64,000 nucleotides of DNA from Flavobacteriaceae bacterium NBU2973 (GCA_026162565.1 JAOEIQ010000001.1:124001-188000); one strand, 5' to 3'. Shown: positions 17,418 through 27,084, counted from the first letter of the stretch. Notes: generated by a model not told the origin, from the letters alone. Program-made: numbers and translations.

Positions 17418-19199
17418 ATGCAGAAAATATTAGATCATATTAATTTTCCAAAAGATTTACGTAATCTTAATCAATCTGATTTACTTCAACTTGCCAGAGA
17501 GCTTCGGGAATTTATTATAAATATTGTTGCAACAAAAGAGGGACATCTAGGAGCCAGTCTTGGAGTAATTGAATTAACCATTGCTCTTCACTATGTTTTT
17601 AACACTCCTGAAGATTTATTAATCTGGGATGTTGGCCATCAAGCTTATGGTCATAAAATACTAACTGGAAGAAAAGAGGCTTTTCATACTAATAGACAAT
17701 TTGGAGGCATCAGTGGATTCCCTAAACGAGATGAAAGTGATTACGATACTTTTGGTGTTGGTCATTCGTCTACCTCAATTTCTGCTGCTCTTGGTATGGC
17801 AATAGCTTCAAAATTACAAGGTGACTTAACTAAACAACATATTGCAGTAATTGGAGATGCATCTATTGCTAGCGGAATGGCTTTTGAAGGTTTGAATCAT
17901 GCTGGAGTTACAGATGCTAACCTACTTGTTATTTTAAATGATAATGCTATTGGAATCGATCCAAGTGTTGGTGCTTTAAAACAATACCTGACTAATGTAA
18001 AATCGGGAACTCAAAAACAAGACAATATTTTCGAGGCTCTTAACTTTAATTATTCTGGCCCAATTGATGGTCATGACGTACCTTTATTAATTAATGAATT
18101 AGAGCGATTAAAGTTAGTTAAAGGACCCAAATTTTTGCATGTAATTACTACTAAAGGAAAAGGCTTAAAACAAGCTGAAAACGATCAGGTAAAATATCAT
18201 GCCCCAGGTAAGTTTAATGCAAAAACAGGTGATTTACTTCCAAAACCGAAGACAATTGAACCACCAAAATATCAAGATGTTTTTGGATATACCATTTTAG
18301 AACTTGCAAAAGAAAACCAAAAAATTGTTGGCATTACTCCTGCTATGCCAACAGGAAGTTCTCTAAAATATATGATGGAGGCTATTCCTGAAAGAGCTTT
18401 CGATGTTGGTATTGCAGAACAACATGCTGTTACTTTAGCAGCTGGTATGGCAACACAAGGATTGATCCCTTTTTGTAATATATATTCAACTTTTTTACAA
18501 CGTGCTTACGATCAAATAATTCATGACGTTGCATTGCAAAAGTTGCCAGTTATTTTCTGTTTAGATAGAGCTGGTTTGGTTGGTCAGGATGGTGCAACTC
18601 ATCATGGTGTTTTTGATTTAGCGTATTTACGTTGTATACCAAACCTCATTATTTTTGCACCAAGAAATGAAATAGAATTACGTAACATTATGTATACTGC
18701 ACAACTTGGATTAGACTTCCCAATAGCAATTCGTTATCCTAGAGGTAAAGGTGTAACTATTGATTGGGAACAACCTTTTAATCGTATTGATATTGGGAAA
18801 GGAACATGCTTAAAAGAAGGGGCAAAAGTTGCTATACTCTCAATTGGGACAATTTCAAATAATGTAACCGAAGCTATTAGTCAAATTTCTAATGAAGAAG
18901 CAATAGCACATTATGATTTAAGATTTGTTAAGCCTTTAGATGAAGTCTTGCTTCATAGAATATTTAAAAAATATGATTCAATTATAACTATAGAAGATGG
19001 TGTGGTTATCGGAGGTTTTGGTTCTTCTATTTTAGAATTTGCATCAAAAAATAGTTATAAAAACAACATAAAAGTTTTAGGTATTTCTGATGAATTTATT
19101 GAACAAGGAACTATCACAGAACAATACAACCTATGCGGAATAGGTTTAGAACATTTGATACAAGAAATTAAATCAATCCTCGCTATCGTTAGTAGCTAA
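17418..19199 (+). CDS. dxs: 1-deoxy-D-xylulose-5-phosphate synthase
   Basis: 593 residues, a little shorter than the 620 of E. coli Dxs. The thiamine diphosphate enzyme shows GHLGASLGVIELTIALH and DVGHQAYGHKILTGR (substrate and cofactor His residues), IGDASIASGMAFEGLNHAG (metal/diphosphate site, GDG variant), and GIAEQHAVTLAAGMA with the catalytic Glu. It condenses pyruvate and glyceraldehyde 3-phosphate in the first step of the MEP isoprenoid pathway, which supplies IPP for enzymes such as the polyprenyl synthase at 1941. The last 27 bp overlap a small reverse-strand gene. Confidence 0.96.
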   Translation: MQKILDHINFPKDLRNLNQSDLLQLARELREFIINIVATKEGHLGASLGVIELTIALHYVFNTPEDLLIWDVGHQAYGHKILTGRKEAFHTNRQFGGISGFPKRDESDYDTFGVGHSSTSISAALGMAIASKLQGDLTKQHIAVIGDASIASGMAFEGLNHAGVTDANLLVILNDNAIGIDPSVGALKQYLTNVKSGTQKQDNIFEALNFNYSGPIDGHDVPLLINELERLKLVKGPKFLHVITTKGKGLKQAENDQVKYHAPGKFNAKTGDLLPKPKTIEPPKYQDVFGYTILELAKENQKIVGITPAMPTGSSLKYMMEAIPERAFDVGIAEQHAVTLAAGMATQGLIPFCNIYSTFLQRAYDQIIHDVALQKLPVIFCLDRAGLVGQDGATHHGVFDLAYLRCIPNLIIFAPRNEIELRNIMYTAQLGLDFPIAIRYPRGKGVTIDWEQPFNRIDIGKGTCLKEGAKVAILSIGTISNNVTEAISQISNEEAIAHYDLRFVKPLDEVLLHRIFKKYDSIITIEDGVVIGGFGSSILEFASKNSYKNNIKVLGISDEFIEQGTITEQYNLCGIGLEHLIQEIKSILAIVSS

Positions 19200-19334
19200 T
19201 TCAGGTTTTTCAGAAACGGTTTCTATCACTTCTTGATTAACAACATCATTATTGCTATTAATATCACAATAAACTAAAAAACAAACAATAGAAACAAAAA
19301 GAATTACAATAGCACTTAATAGATTCTTTCTCAT
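19173..19334 (-). CDS. 53-residue membrane-anchored small protein (candidate)
   Basis: An ATG at 19334 opens a 53-codon frame ending in TGA inside the dxs 3' end. The product begins MRKNLLSAIVILFVSIVCFL, a positively charged N-terminus and one membrane helix or uncleaved signal. The rest is a polar, acidic tail (about residues 24-53, with VVNQEVIETVSEKPEL). A full-consensus promoter lies 30 bp upstream and a transcription terminator separates it from the gene beyond, so it looks like an independent unit. No family is recognised. YCDINS is not a convincing lipobox. The promoter raises confidence that this is a real gene despite its size. Confidence 0.6.
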   Translation of the reverse strand: MRKNLLSAIVILFVSIVCFLVYCDINSNNDVVNQEVIETVSEKPELATNDSED

Positions 19335-19363
19335 TTTAGAATACGTTACGGTTTATTTAGATT

Positions 19364-19414
19364 CAAATATATTTATTTTATCGATAAAACGCAAATTTCA
19401 TCGATAAAATAAAT
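19364..19414 (-). promoter_or_regulatory. promoter with tandem ATCGAT dyad sites upstream of the small gene
   Basis: Reverse strand: TTG (19394-19392), 20 bp, TATATTTG (19371-19364), a complete Bacteroidota promoter. Perfect 15-bp inverted repeats (19371-19385 and 19400-19414, each with ATCGAT and an A/T run) flank the -33 region with a 14-bp spacer. The two ATCGAT centres are 20 bp apart, about two helical turns, and TTTTATCGATAAAA (19377-19390) is itself palindromic. This fits a pair of operator sites for a dimeric regulator. Confidence 0.6.
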
Positions 19415-19440
19415 AAAGAGAGGTAGATTTACCTCTCTTT
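19415..19440 (-). terminator. terminator of the T9SS cargo gene
   Basis: AAAGAGAGGTA and TACCTCTCTTT form a perfect 11-bp stem with a GATT loop. On the reverse strand a T-rich stretch follows. It lies 68 bp after the stop of the large gene at 19509. Confidence 0.8.
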
Positions 19441-19508
19441 AAAATTATATATAGTGTTATTAAAATAAGCTATTAAAGCTTAAAGTTATTAACTAAGATG
19501 TTAACTTT

Positions 19509-22208
19509 TTACTCTTTAATAAATTTTATAATCTTTTTTCTTCCTTCTAAATTTAACCCAAGAAAATAAACTCCTGTATTTAAATTACTGACATCAAGCT
19601 TATTATTTTCAATAACTCCTTGATTAATAACTTTTCCTGTAATATCAACAATTTCATAGTTTAAACTATTGCCTAAATTGAAGTTACTACTTTTTAAATT
19701 TAATTCAGAAGATGTTGGATTAGGATAAACTGAAAAACTATCTACTCTATTAAATTCGTTGTTTGATAATGTTTCTTGAACTGTCGTATCGAACATTCCA
19801 TTTCCATGAGTTCCAATTAATAATTTTTTATCAGAATCACGATAGACTAACTCGCTTATAACAGCAAATCCCATATCATTTTGACCTTCTAGTTCCCAAT
19901 CTTGAGTTAATGGATCGGTTGTACTGTATAACCCTCTGGCAGTACCAACAAAGAAAATAGTTTCACTTCCAACTTCTGCTATAGCTGCAGAACGAACAGA
20001 ATGAGTAGGTAAATTTCTCTCAACTAAAGTCCAAGTAGGGTTAGCATCAGTAGCATTTTCAGTGTAATAGATATTTGTAATACCATAATTAGCATAGGTA
20101 GCAATTACTTTATCTGGATCTGAAGGGTGAATTCCAAAGCCACTTACAATAGAACCTGCTGCTGTAGACGCACCAGAAGGTGTAATATTAACAGCTCCCG
20201 ATAAACTAGTCTGATTTTGAGGGTCATCTAACCTAAATATCCCTCCATCTTGTCCTCCTATTAACAAATAACTATTTGCAGTATCATAAGTACCTGGAGA
20301 TGTTGCAAATGTTCTTAAACGTTGACTAATAGGTAAAGAGCCCATATCTATCCAACTATTTGCATTTAAAGCTTGCGTTACATTTTCTGAATTTGTTGTC
20401 ATGTACAATGTATTTTGTCCTGCATAATACAAAGCATTATTATTATCAGGGTCAACATGAAAGTAAGTCACAAATTGACTAGAAGAACCAAAAGGAGCAA
20501 TGAAAGTGTAACCTGTAGCATTAGAAAACTTGAAGAAATTACCATTCTGACTACCTAAAAATAATTGCAAATCTGCACCACCATTAATTCTTGAAATACC
20601 AACTCCAACTCCATCACCTCCAAAAACAGAACTCATCGTGGTATTATCTGATTGACCTACATCTGTACCACCTATAACGGTACCATTATCTTGTGCTCCA
20701 CCCATGACAATATTACTGCCATTTTGAGGATCCATATCTACATGATAAAATTGATAGGTTCTGTAATCATTATTTAAGCTAATCCAAGGAATAGGATCCA
20801 CATTTATATCTAGAGTTTTGTGTAAACCACCATCAGTTGCACTGAATAAAACGTCTGTATTATTTGGATCAAAAGCCATCATGTGTATGTCTGGATGATG
20901 CGTTACACCTCCAACATCATAAAGAGCATAGCTTTGGTTGTTTAAATATCCCCCAATTCTAGTAAATTCAGCTCCACTTGCAGTTACATCAGCAAGTTTA
21001 TAAATATTTGTTCCTCCAAGAATTAAAAAGTTTTCATCATCAGGTTTTACTTCAATTGCCATACAGTAACCACCAAAAACAGTGAAAGGATCATTACTTG
21101 CTAAATTACCTCCTGGTTCATCAGGTAAAGTAGATGTATAATCTGTCCATGTATCAGTTGAAAAATTATATTGCCATAAGTCAGCTTCTATTAGAGCATT
21201 TGCTACATATAGTGCATAAATAATGTTATCATTTGAAGGTGCTTCAGCCAATATTATTCTTCCGGAAGTAGACCAACCTGAAGGAGAATTATTTTGAGAA
21301 ATTCTTGCCCAAGAACCATTACCATTTGCAGAAGTATACACTCCATTTTGCCCTGAAGATCCTTCAATAGATGCATACACTCTTCCTGAATTAGATATAA
21401 TTACATCTGTCCATCCTGTTCCTCCATTAGCCTCTTCTAATTCTACAGTAAAACTAGTGCCATCATATCTATAAATTTTACCAGTAGCAGCAACCATTAA
21501 CTCACCGTTAGTAGGATTAACCACTAATCTATGAATATAGTCAAAAGCTGAATCAAAAACATCAAAAGCAGAATTAGTATCTACAATTTGAGTCCACGAC
21601 AAACCACTATCAGTAGATCTCCAAATACCTTGCCCTCTGTATGCAGAACCTAAAGACGCACTGTTACCAGACCACTCACCTGTACCATAATACCAAATAT
21701 TTTGAAAACCTGGTCTTGGGTCTTGAGCTAATGAGCTAACATTGTGAATTTCATCGTTAGCCGATACTTTAACCCAAGAATCACCTCCATTTGTTGTTCT
21801 AAATAAACCTCCACTTATTCCTCCAGCTAAAATGGTATTACTAGTAGCATCAGAAATATCAATTACTAATGCTCTTGTTCGACCTCCTAAATTTGAAGGC
21901 CCTCTAAACTGGTAAGTACTCGATGTGGTTCTTTGGTTATTCTCTGGGATAGCTAATAAAGCGTTTTCCAATTCTAAAGCTTTTTCTTCTAAAGGTATTT
22001 CTCCAGTGATTGGATTTTTCTGAAGATTAAACTCATGTAAAGCCCTTTCTTCTGCATAAAGCATCCTTTCCTCGTTGGTTTTTTTCTTTGTTTTAATTGG
22101 AGCTTCTGGGATATCAAATTCTGTTTGTTTTTTAGTTTGTATTGGCATTAACAAATAAAATCCAAATAAAACAGATGCTATAACAGCAATAGGTAGTCCT
22201 TTTTTCAT
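19509..22208 (-). CDS. secreted sortilin/BNR-repeat protein with type IX sorting domain
   Basis: 899 residues. The N-terminus MKKGLPIAVIASVLFGFYLLMP is a signal or membrane anchor. From about residue 100 to 780 there are repeated beta-propeller motifs of the VPS10/BNR type (GGISGGLFRTTNGGDSW, GIWRSTDSGLSWTQI, GGLHKTLDINVDP). The last 75 residues are a T9SS type A sorting domain (SVYPNPTSSELNLK ending GRKKIIKFIKE), which directs export through type IX secretion and anchoring or release at the cell surface. The ligand is unknown; related proteins are often adhesins or accompany secreted hydrolases. sprE (56226) and gldH (29534) encode parts of the matching gliding/secretion apparatus. Confidence 0.88.
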   Translation of the reverse strand: MKKGLPIAVIASVLFGFYLLMPIQTKKQTEFDIPEAPIKTKKKTNEERMLYAEERALHEFNLQKNPITGEIPLEEKALELENALLAIPENNQRTTSSTYQFRGPSNLGGRTRALVIDISDATSNTILAGGISGGLFRTTNGGDSWVKVSANDEIHNVSSLAQDPRPGFQNIWYYGTGEWSGNSASLGSAYRGQGIWRSTDSGLSWTQIVDTNSAFDVFDSAFDYIHRLVVNPTNGELMVAATGKIYRYDGTSFTVELEEANGGTGWTDVIISNSGRVYASIEGSSGQNGVYTSANGNGSWARISQNNSPSGWSTSGRIILAEAPSNDNIIYALYVANALIEADLWQYNFSTDTWTDYTSTLPDEPGGNLASNDPFTVFGGYCMAIEVKPDDENFLILGGTNIYKLADVTASGAEFTRIGGYLNNQSYALYDVGGVTHHPDIHMMAFDPNNTDVLFSATDGGLHKTLDINVDPIPWISLNNDYRTYQFYHVDMDPQNGSNIVMGGAQDNGTVIGGTDVGQSDNTTMSSVFGGDGVGVGISRINGGADLQLFLGSQNGNFFKFSNATGYTFIAPFGSSSQFVTYFHVDPDNNNALYYAGQNTLYMTTNSENVTQALNANSWIDMGSLPISQRLRTFATSPGTYDTANSYLLIGGQDGGIFRLDDPQNQTSLSGAVNITPSGASTAAGSIVSGFGIHPSDPDKVIATYANYGITNIYYTENATDANPTWTLVERNLPTHSVRSAAIAEVGSETIFFVGTARGLYSTTDPLTQDWELEGQNDMGFAVISELVYRDSDKKLLIGTHGNGMFDTTVQETLSNNEFNRVDSFSVYPNPTSSELNLKSSNFNLGNSLNYEIVDITGKVINQGVIENNKLDVSNLNTGVYFLGLNLEGRKKIIKFIKE

Positions 22209-22252
22209 AACGGTAGTTTTTGGTTTTTTTACAAATTTATGGATAAAATATT

Positions 22253-23596
22253 TTACTTAAAATTGAAAGCATTTATTTTTTGATAATTTAAAACTGCTTT
22301 ACTATCAGATAGTGACGCTACATAATGACAAATATTTAGTAGTCTATTATACAGGTTAATTGAACTTAAGTCGATAGTTTCTGGTAAGCCTTTCAAAATT
22401 AATTGATCATAATTAGATTCTTTTTCTAAAAACTTATTATTTATAGCATTTATGTAGGTTTCCAAAAGTTGATTAATCACTTTATAACCTGCTATTTCTT
22501 TTTCTATCACATCTTTTGATTGATAGATATTATTAACACTAATCTTAAGAATATCATTTATTTGAGCTTCATATCTACTTTTATCTAACAAAGCTTTATC
22601 GAAGTCTCCTTTTAGTATAATATCTTCATTTTTAATAAATGTCATCACTGCTTCATTAATAAGTGTATTAATAGCTAGTGCTCTTAAGTAACTAATACGA
22701 TCTTGGGTATTAGTTAGTTTATGATATTTTTTAGTATCTATAGTGTCTCTAACGAGATTGATTAAATATTCTAAAGCAAATTCTTCTTGAATTAAACCTA
22801 AATTAATGCCGTCTTCAAAATCAATAATAGTGTAACAAATATCATCTGCTGCTTCTACTAAATACGTTAAAGGATGCCTAGAATAACTTATATTTGAATC
22901 ACTTCTTTTGATAAGCCCTAATTCTTTGACTACATCTAAAAAAGCCTCTTTTTCTGATTGAAAAAAGCCAAATTTTTTATCTGCTATATGATTAGATGGC
23001 TTTTTAGGAAGCGATTCTTTAGGGTATTTAATGAAAGCTCCAAGAGTTGCATAGCTTAATCGCAATCCTCCTTCTCTTCCTTCTCGACTGTCTGTTACAA
23101 TTTTAAAACCATTAGCATTGCCTTCAAAATCACATAAATCTTGATACTGTTCCTTGGTCAGCTGATCTTTAAAAAATTTTCCTTTCCCAGTTTTAAAAAA
23201 TTCGCCTATGGCTTTTTCACCAGAATGACCAAAAGGTGGATTACCAATATCGTGAGCAAGTGCTGCTGCTGCTACAATAGCTCCAAAATCATTAGGTTGA
23301 TATCCTAAAACATTTTTTAAATGTGGATGTTTTTCTAAAATTTTTAAACCCACTTTTCTTCCTAATGAACGACCCACAACACTAACTTCCAAACTGTGTG
23401 TTAATCGTGTATGCACAAAGTCTGTTTGAGACATGGGAATAACTTGTGTTTTATCTTGAAGGCTTCTAAATTCTGAAGAAAAAATAACGCGATCATAATC
23501 TACTTCAAAACCTAATCTGGTCTCATCTTGCTCTTTACGAATACGTTTATTAATATCTCCAAAACGTTTTAGAGATAGTAATTGCTCCCAATTCAT
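22253..23596 (-). CDS. dgt: deoxyguanosinetriphosphate triphosphohydrolase (dGTPase)
   Basis: 447 residues from MNWEQLLSLKRFGD, the conserved start of the family in flavobacteria; an in-frame ATG 63 bp further upstream adds an unrelated segment and lies upstream of the -7 element. The HD-domain metal site is visible as THSLEVSVVGRSLG and LAHDIGNPPFGHSGE. The RxEQDETR..EVDYDRVIFSSEFRSLQDKTQV region is also typical. It hydrolyses dNTPs to nucleosides and triphosphate, limiting the dNTP pool. It stands alone, 45 bp upstream of the T9SS cargo gene. Confidence 0.92.
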   Translation of the reverse strand: MNWEQLLSLKRFGDINKRIRKEQDETRLGFEVDYDRVIFSSEFRSLQDKTQVIPMSQTDFVHTRLTHSLEVSVVGRSLGRKVGLKILEKHPHLKNVLGYQPNDFGAIVAAAALAHDIGNPPFGHSGEKAIGEFFKTGKGKFFKDQLTKEQYQDLCDFEGNANGFKIVTDSREGREGGLRLSYATLGAFIKYPKESLPKKPSNHIADKKFGFFQSEKEAFLDVVKELGLIKRSDSNISYSRHPLTYLVEAADDICYTIIDFEDGINLGLIQEEFALEYLINLVRDTIDTKKYHKLTNTQDRISYLRALAINTLINEAVMTFIKNEDIILKGDFDKALLDKSRYEAQINDILKISVNNIYQSKDVIEKEIAGYKVINQLLETYINAINNKFLEKESNYDQLILKGLPETIDLSSINLYNRLLNICHYVASLSDSKAVLNYQKINAFNFK

Positions 23597-23628
23597 CATA
23601 ATAATTTGTGATTTTGCATACTTTGAAA

Positions 23629-23636
23629 CAAAAATA
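23629..23636 (-). promoter_or_regulatory. candidate -7 element of dgt (TATTTTTG)
   Basis: Reverse strand TATTTTTG, 33 bp before the MNWEQ start codon. No well-spaced TTG is seen. It supports the shorter start over the upstream ATG at 23659. Confidence 0.4.
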
Positions 23637-23703
23637 GTGTTCTTTAACGCAATAATCATAGAATCTTTTACCTTTATATAATATTAAAATCATTGTATAA
23701 CAC

Positions 23704-25392
23704 ATGTCTGATTCTCTATTAAAAGTAACTGATTTATCTATTTCTTTTTTTAGTAATACTACTGAAAATAAAGTTATTAAGTCTATATCTTTTTCTGTTA
23801 AAAAAAATGAAATACTTGGAATAGTTGGAGAATCTGGAAGTGGCAAATCTGTCTCTTCATTGGCAATAATGGGATTACTACCAAAAACCATTTCTAAAAT
23901 TACTGATGGAGACATTATCTTTGAAAACACCAATTTGCTGAATCTGACTAAAAAAGATTTCCAGTCTATAAGAGGGAATGTTATTTCAATGATTTTTCAA
24001 GAGCCAATGAGCTCATTAAACCCTTCTATGACATGTGGGAAACAAGTATTAGAAATTATATATCGGCATTTATCTCTCTCAAAAAAAGAAGCAGAAACTT
24101 ATGTTTTAGAGTTGTTTGAAAAAGTTAAATTGCCTGATCCCGAAACGGTTTTTAACAAATATCCTCATGAATTATCTGGAGGACAAAAGCAACGTATCAT
24201 GATTGCTATGGCTCTAGTTTGTAAGCCTAAACTATTAATAGCAGATGAACCCACCACAGCTCTAGATGTTACAGTACAAAAAGAAATAATTGCCCTTTTA
24301 AAAGAGATTCAAAAGGAAACTAAAATGAGTATCCTTTTTATATCACATGATTTGGCGTTGCTATCTGAAATTGCAGATCGTGTTTTAGTTATGTATAAAG
24401 GAGCAATTGTTGAAAAAGGGTCAGTTACAACTATTTTTAAAAACCCAGAACATATTTACACCAAAGCTTTAATAAATTCAAGGCCTTCATTAGATGCTAG
24501 ATTGATACAATTACCAACTATTGATGATTACATAAATAACAAAACAAATACAACTACAATCTCTAAAGAAGAAAGACAAGACAAACATGAAAAACTTTAC
24601 AACAAAAGCCCTCTTTTAAAAATCATTAATGTTGAAAAAACCTATATCTCCAAATCTGGTTTTTTAAAAAAACCTAAAGAGTTTAAAGCGGTTAATAATG
24701 TGAGCTTTGAATTATTTGAAGGAGAAACTCTAGGTCTCGTTGGTGAGTCTGGCTGCGGAAAATCGACTTTGAGTAATGCTATTATGCAACTCGATAAGGC
24801 AACTTCAGGTCAAATTTTTTACAAAGGTCATGATATTACTCATTTACCTGAATCTGAATTACGATCATTAAGAAAAGACATTCAAGTAATTTTTCAAGAC
24901 CCTTTTGCATCATTAAATCCAAGATTAACTGTAGGAGAGGCCATTTTAGAGCCTATGAAAGTGCATAAGTTGTATGATAATGATCGTGAACGTAAGGAAA
25001 AAGTACTCAATCTTTTAGAACGTGTAGGACTTTCTAAAGAACATTATAATCGTTATCCTCATGAATTTTCTGGAGGACAAAGACAACGTATTGGTATTGC
25101 AAGAACAATTGCATTAGAACCAAAACTTGTGATTTGTGACGAATCTGTTTCTGCGTTAGATATTTCTGTTCAAGCTCAAGTATTGAATTTACTTAATGAG
25201 CTGAAAGAAAAATTTGGTTTCACTTACATATTTATATCACACGACTTATCTGTTGTTAAGTATATGAGTGATCAACTAATAGTTATGAATAAGGGTAAAA
25301 TTGAAGAAAAAGGAGATGCCGATACTATTTATAATAATCCTAAAAAAGACTATACTAAAAAGTTAATTAATGCCATACCTAAAGGGTTATAG
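23704..25392 (+). CDS. peptide-type ABC transporter, two fused ATP-binding domains
   Basis: 562 residues containing two complete ABC ATPases, like a DppD-DppF or YejF fusion. The first has Walker A GESGSGKS (about residue 45), signature LSGGQKQR and Walker B LLIADEPT. The second, from about 310, has Walker A GESGCGKS, signature FSGGQRQR and Walker B LVICDESVSALD. Each domain ends with the oligopeptide-transporter C-terminal extension. It would power import of di- or oligopeptides, but no permease or binding-protein gene is adjacent, so partners must lie elsewhere. Divergent from dgt. Confidence 0.92.
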   Translation: MSDSLLKVTDLSISFFSNTTENKVIKSISFSVKKNEILGIVGESGSGKSVSSLAIMGLLPKTISKITDGDIIFENTNLLNLTKKDFQSIRGNVISMIFQEPMSSLNPSMTCGKQVLEIIYRHLSLSKKEAETYVLELFEKVKLPDPETVFNKYPHELSGGQKQRIMIAMALVCKPKLLIADEPTTALDVTVQKEIIALLKEIQKETKMSILFISHDLALLSEIADRVLVMYKGAIVEKGSVTTIFKNPEHIYTKALINSRPSLDARLIQLPTIDDYINNKTNTTTISKEERQDKHEKLYNKSPLLKIINVEKTYISKSGFLKKPKEFKAVNNVSFELFEGETLGLVGESGCGKSTLSNAIMQLDKATSGQIFYKGHDITHLPESELRSLRKDIQVIFQDPFASLNPRLTVGEAILEPMKVHKLYDNDRERKEKVLNLLERVGLSKEHYNRYPHEFSGGQRQRIGIARTIALEPKLVICDESVSALDISVQAQVLNLLNELKEKFGFTYIFISHDLSVVKYMSDQLIVMNKGKIEEKGDADTIYNNPKKDYTKKLINAIPKGL

Positions 25393-25451
25393 CATTAATA
25401 ACTTTTTGGTCAACAACATGATGCTTTTTAAAAGCTTGTGAGTGTTTTTAA

Positions 25452-25517
25452 AACTTATGAATGCACGTTCTAACATATTTGTAGGTTTAGATAGATTTGG
25501 AGGTGCATTCATAAGTT
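25452..25517. repeat. 15-bp perfect inverted repeat, 36-bp loop
   Basis: Arms 25452-25466 and 25503-25517 are exact reverse complements. The spacing is too long for a simple terminator and no T tract follows either arm. Confidence 0.75.
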
Positions 25518-25679
25518 ATTTAGTTAAGTATGGTAGATTTGGGGCAAATCTTTGTTATGTTTTAGGGCATTCCAAATATGAGATTATTTTTTAATAAATA
25601 CGTTTAAAAGCTTATTTATTCGATGAAATGCACAAAATTTTAACATTTGCCTTAAATACTAAACTTCTTTAAAAAAGAA

Positions 25680-25703
25680 AAAAGCACCTTAAAGAGTGCT
25701 TTT
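25680..25703 (-). terminator. terminator of scoAB
   Basis: On the reverse strand AAAAGCAC and GTGCTTTT form an 8-bp stem followed by a T-rich tract. It lies about 25 bp after the scoB stop. Confidence 0.75.
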
Positions 25704-25727
25704 AGTCATTGATTTACAAATAGTTAA

Positions 25728-26381
25728 CTACAAAACCATTTCTGGAATCTCTCCTTCAACTAATAAAACGCCTTCTGTTGCATTTTTTATATCATCAACA
25801 GAAACTCCAGGAGCTCGTTCTAAAAGCTTAAATCCATTTTTAGTAACTTCTAAAACTGCCATATTAGTGACTATTTTTTTTACACAGCCAACTCCAGTTA
25901 ATGGTAAGCTACATTTTTTAAGTAATTTAGATTCTCCCTTTTTGTTAGTATGCATCATAGCAACAATAATATTTTCTGCACTGGCAACAAGATCCATTGC
26001 GCCTCCCATTCCCTTTACCATTTTACCTGGGATTTTCCAGTTAGCTATATCTCCGTTTTCAGCAACCTCCATTGCTCCAAGTATTGTTAAGTCCACATGT
26101 TGACCACGAATCATACTAAAGCTCGTTGCAGAATCAAAAAAACTGGCTCCAGGTAATGTTGTTATTGTTTGTTTTCCTGCGTTAATGACGTCTGCATCTT
26201 CTTCGCCTTCAAATGGGAAAGGTCCCATTCCTAATACACCATTCTCACTTTGAAACTCTACCTCTATATCGTTTCTTACATAATTTGCAACAAGTGTCGG
26301 GATACCAATCCCTAGGTTAACATAATAACCATCTTTCACTTCTTTTGCAATACGTTTTGCAATGCCATTTTTATCTAACAT
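25728..26381 (-). CDS. scoB: 3-oxoacid CoA-transferase, subunit B
   Basis: 217 residues. It shows the family motif EFQSENGVLGMGPFP with the catalytic glutamate that forms the CoA thioester (near residue 48), and the glycine-rich start GYYVNLGIGIPTLV. With subunit A it transfers CoA from succinyl-CoA to acetoacetate, allowing ketone bodies or short acids to enter central metabolism. The start is one base after the scoA stop, so the two are translated together. A hairpin terminator follows. Confidence 0.94.
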   Translation of the reverse strand: MLDKNGIAKRIAKEVKDGYYVNLGIGIPTLVANYVRNDIEVEFQSENGVLGMGPFPFEGEEDADVINAGKQTITTLPGASFFDSATSFSMIRGQHVDLTILGAMEVAENGDIANWKIPGKMVKGMGGAMDLVASAENIIVAMMHTNKKGESKLLKKCSLPLTGVGCVKKIVTNMAVLEVTKNGFKLLERAPGVSVDDIKNATEGVLLVEGEIPEMVL

Positions 26382-26382
26382 A

Positions 26383-27084
26383 TTAATCTCTTTGTCTTAC
26401 TGTTCTTTGTTCTATGCGCTTCTCATATACTTCTCCTTGAAAAATACGATTTACTAAAATTCCAGGAATATGTATTTGGTTAGGATCTAATTCTCCAGCT
26501 GGAACTAATTCTTCAACTTCAGCAACTGTTATCTTTGCTGCTCCACACATATTGGGGTTAAAATTTCTAGCAGTGCCTTTAAAAATTAAGTTTCCAGCTG
26601 TATCGCCTTTCCAGGCTTTAACAAAACCAAAGTCAGCTTTAAAGGCATATTCCAATAAGTGCATTTTTCCATTAAAATCTCTTGTTTCTTTTCCCTCTGC
26701 TACTTCAGTTCCATAACCTGCTGGTGTATAAAATGCTGGTATTCCTGCTTGAGCAGCACGACACCTTTCTGCTAAAGTTCCTTGCGGAATTAAATCTACT
26801 TCAAGCTCACCAGTTAACATCTGTCTTTCAAATTCATCATTCTCTCCTACATATGAGGAAATCATCTTTTTTATTTGCTTTTGCTGAAGCAATAATCCTA
26901 ATCCAAAATCATCAACTCCTGCATTATTAGAAATACATGTTAAACCTGAAACACCTATTTTAACTAATTCTGCGATAGAATTTTCAGCAATACCAGACAG
27001 ACCAAATCCTCCAAACATAAAAGTCATATTGTCTTGCACACCTTGCAATGCTTCAGAAACATTGGCTACTTTTTTTACAATCAT
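26383..27084 (-). CDS. scoA: 3-oxoacid CoA-transferase, subunit A
   Basis: 233 residues with the CoA-transferase type I signature [13 protein letters not shown] near the N-terminus and [31 protein letters not shown] in the second half split by family-typical glycines. It forms a heteromer with ScoB encoded one base downstream. Succinyl-CoA used by this enzyme is made by the 2-oxoglutarate dehydrogenase whose E1 gene is at the start of the window, a metabolic rather than genetic link. Confidence 0.94.
   Translation of the reverse strand: MIVKKVANVSEALQGVQDNMTFMFGGFGLSGIAENSIAELVKIGVSGLTCISNNAGVDDFGLGLLLQQKQIKKMISSYVGENDEFERQMLTGELEVDLIPQGTLAERCRAAQAGIPAFYTPAGYGTEVAEGKETRDFNGKMHLLEYAFKADFGFVKAWKGDTAGNLIFKGTARNFNPNMCGAAKITVAEVEELVPAGELDPNQIHIPGILVNRIFQGEVYEKRIEQRTVRQRD

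Larger units (their letters stand above)
25393..25727. other. 335-bp non-coding gap with inverted repeats
   Basis: No convincing gene lies between the ABC gene and scoB. The gap holds a perfect 15-bp inverted repeat, AACTTATGAATGCAC (25452-25466) and GTGCATTCATAAGTT (25503-25517), with a 36-bp loop. A second perfect 7-bp hairpin, AGATTTG and CAAATCT (25535-25551), follows. TAGATTTGG occurs twice (25492 and 25534). A reverse-strand frame of 40 codons starts inside the right arm but has no other support. The structure could be a small RNA, a decayed element or a regulatory region. Confidence 0.6.

Noticed and set aside
25397-25515. 40-codon reverse-strand frame inside the inverted-repeat region
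   Set aside because: Starts within an arm of the repeat and has no promoter or signal sequence. It resembles translated repeat sequence rather than a gene.
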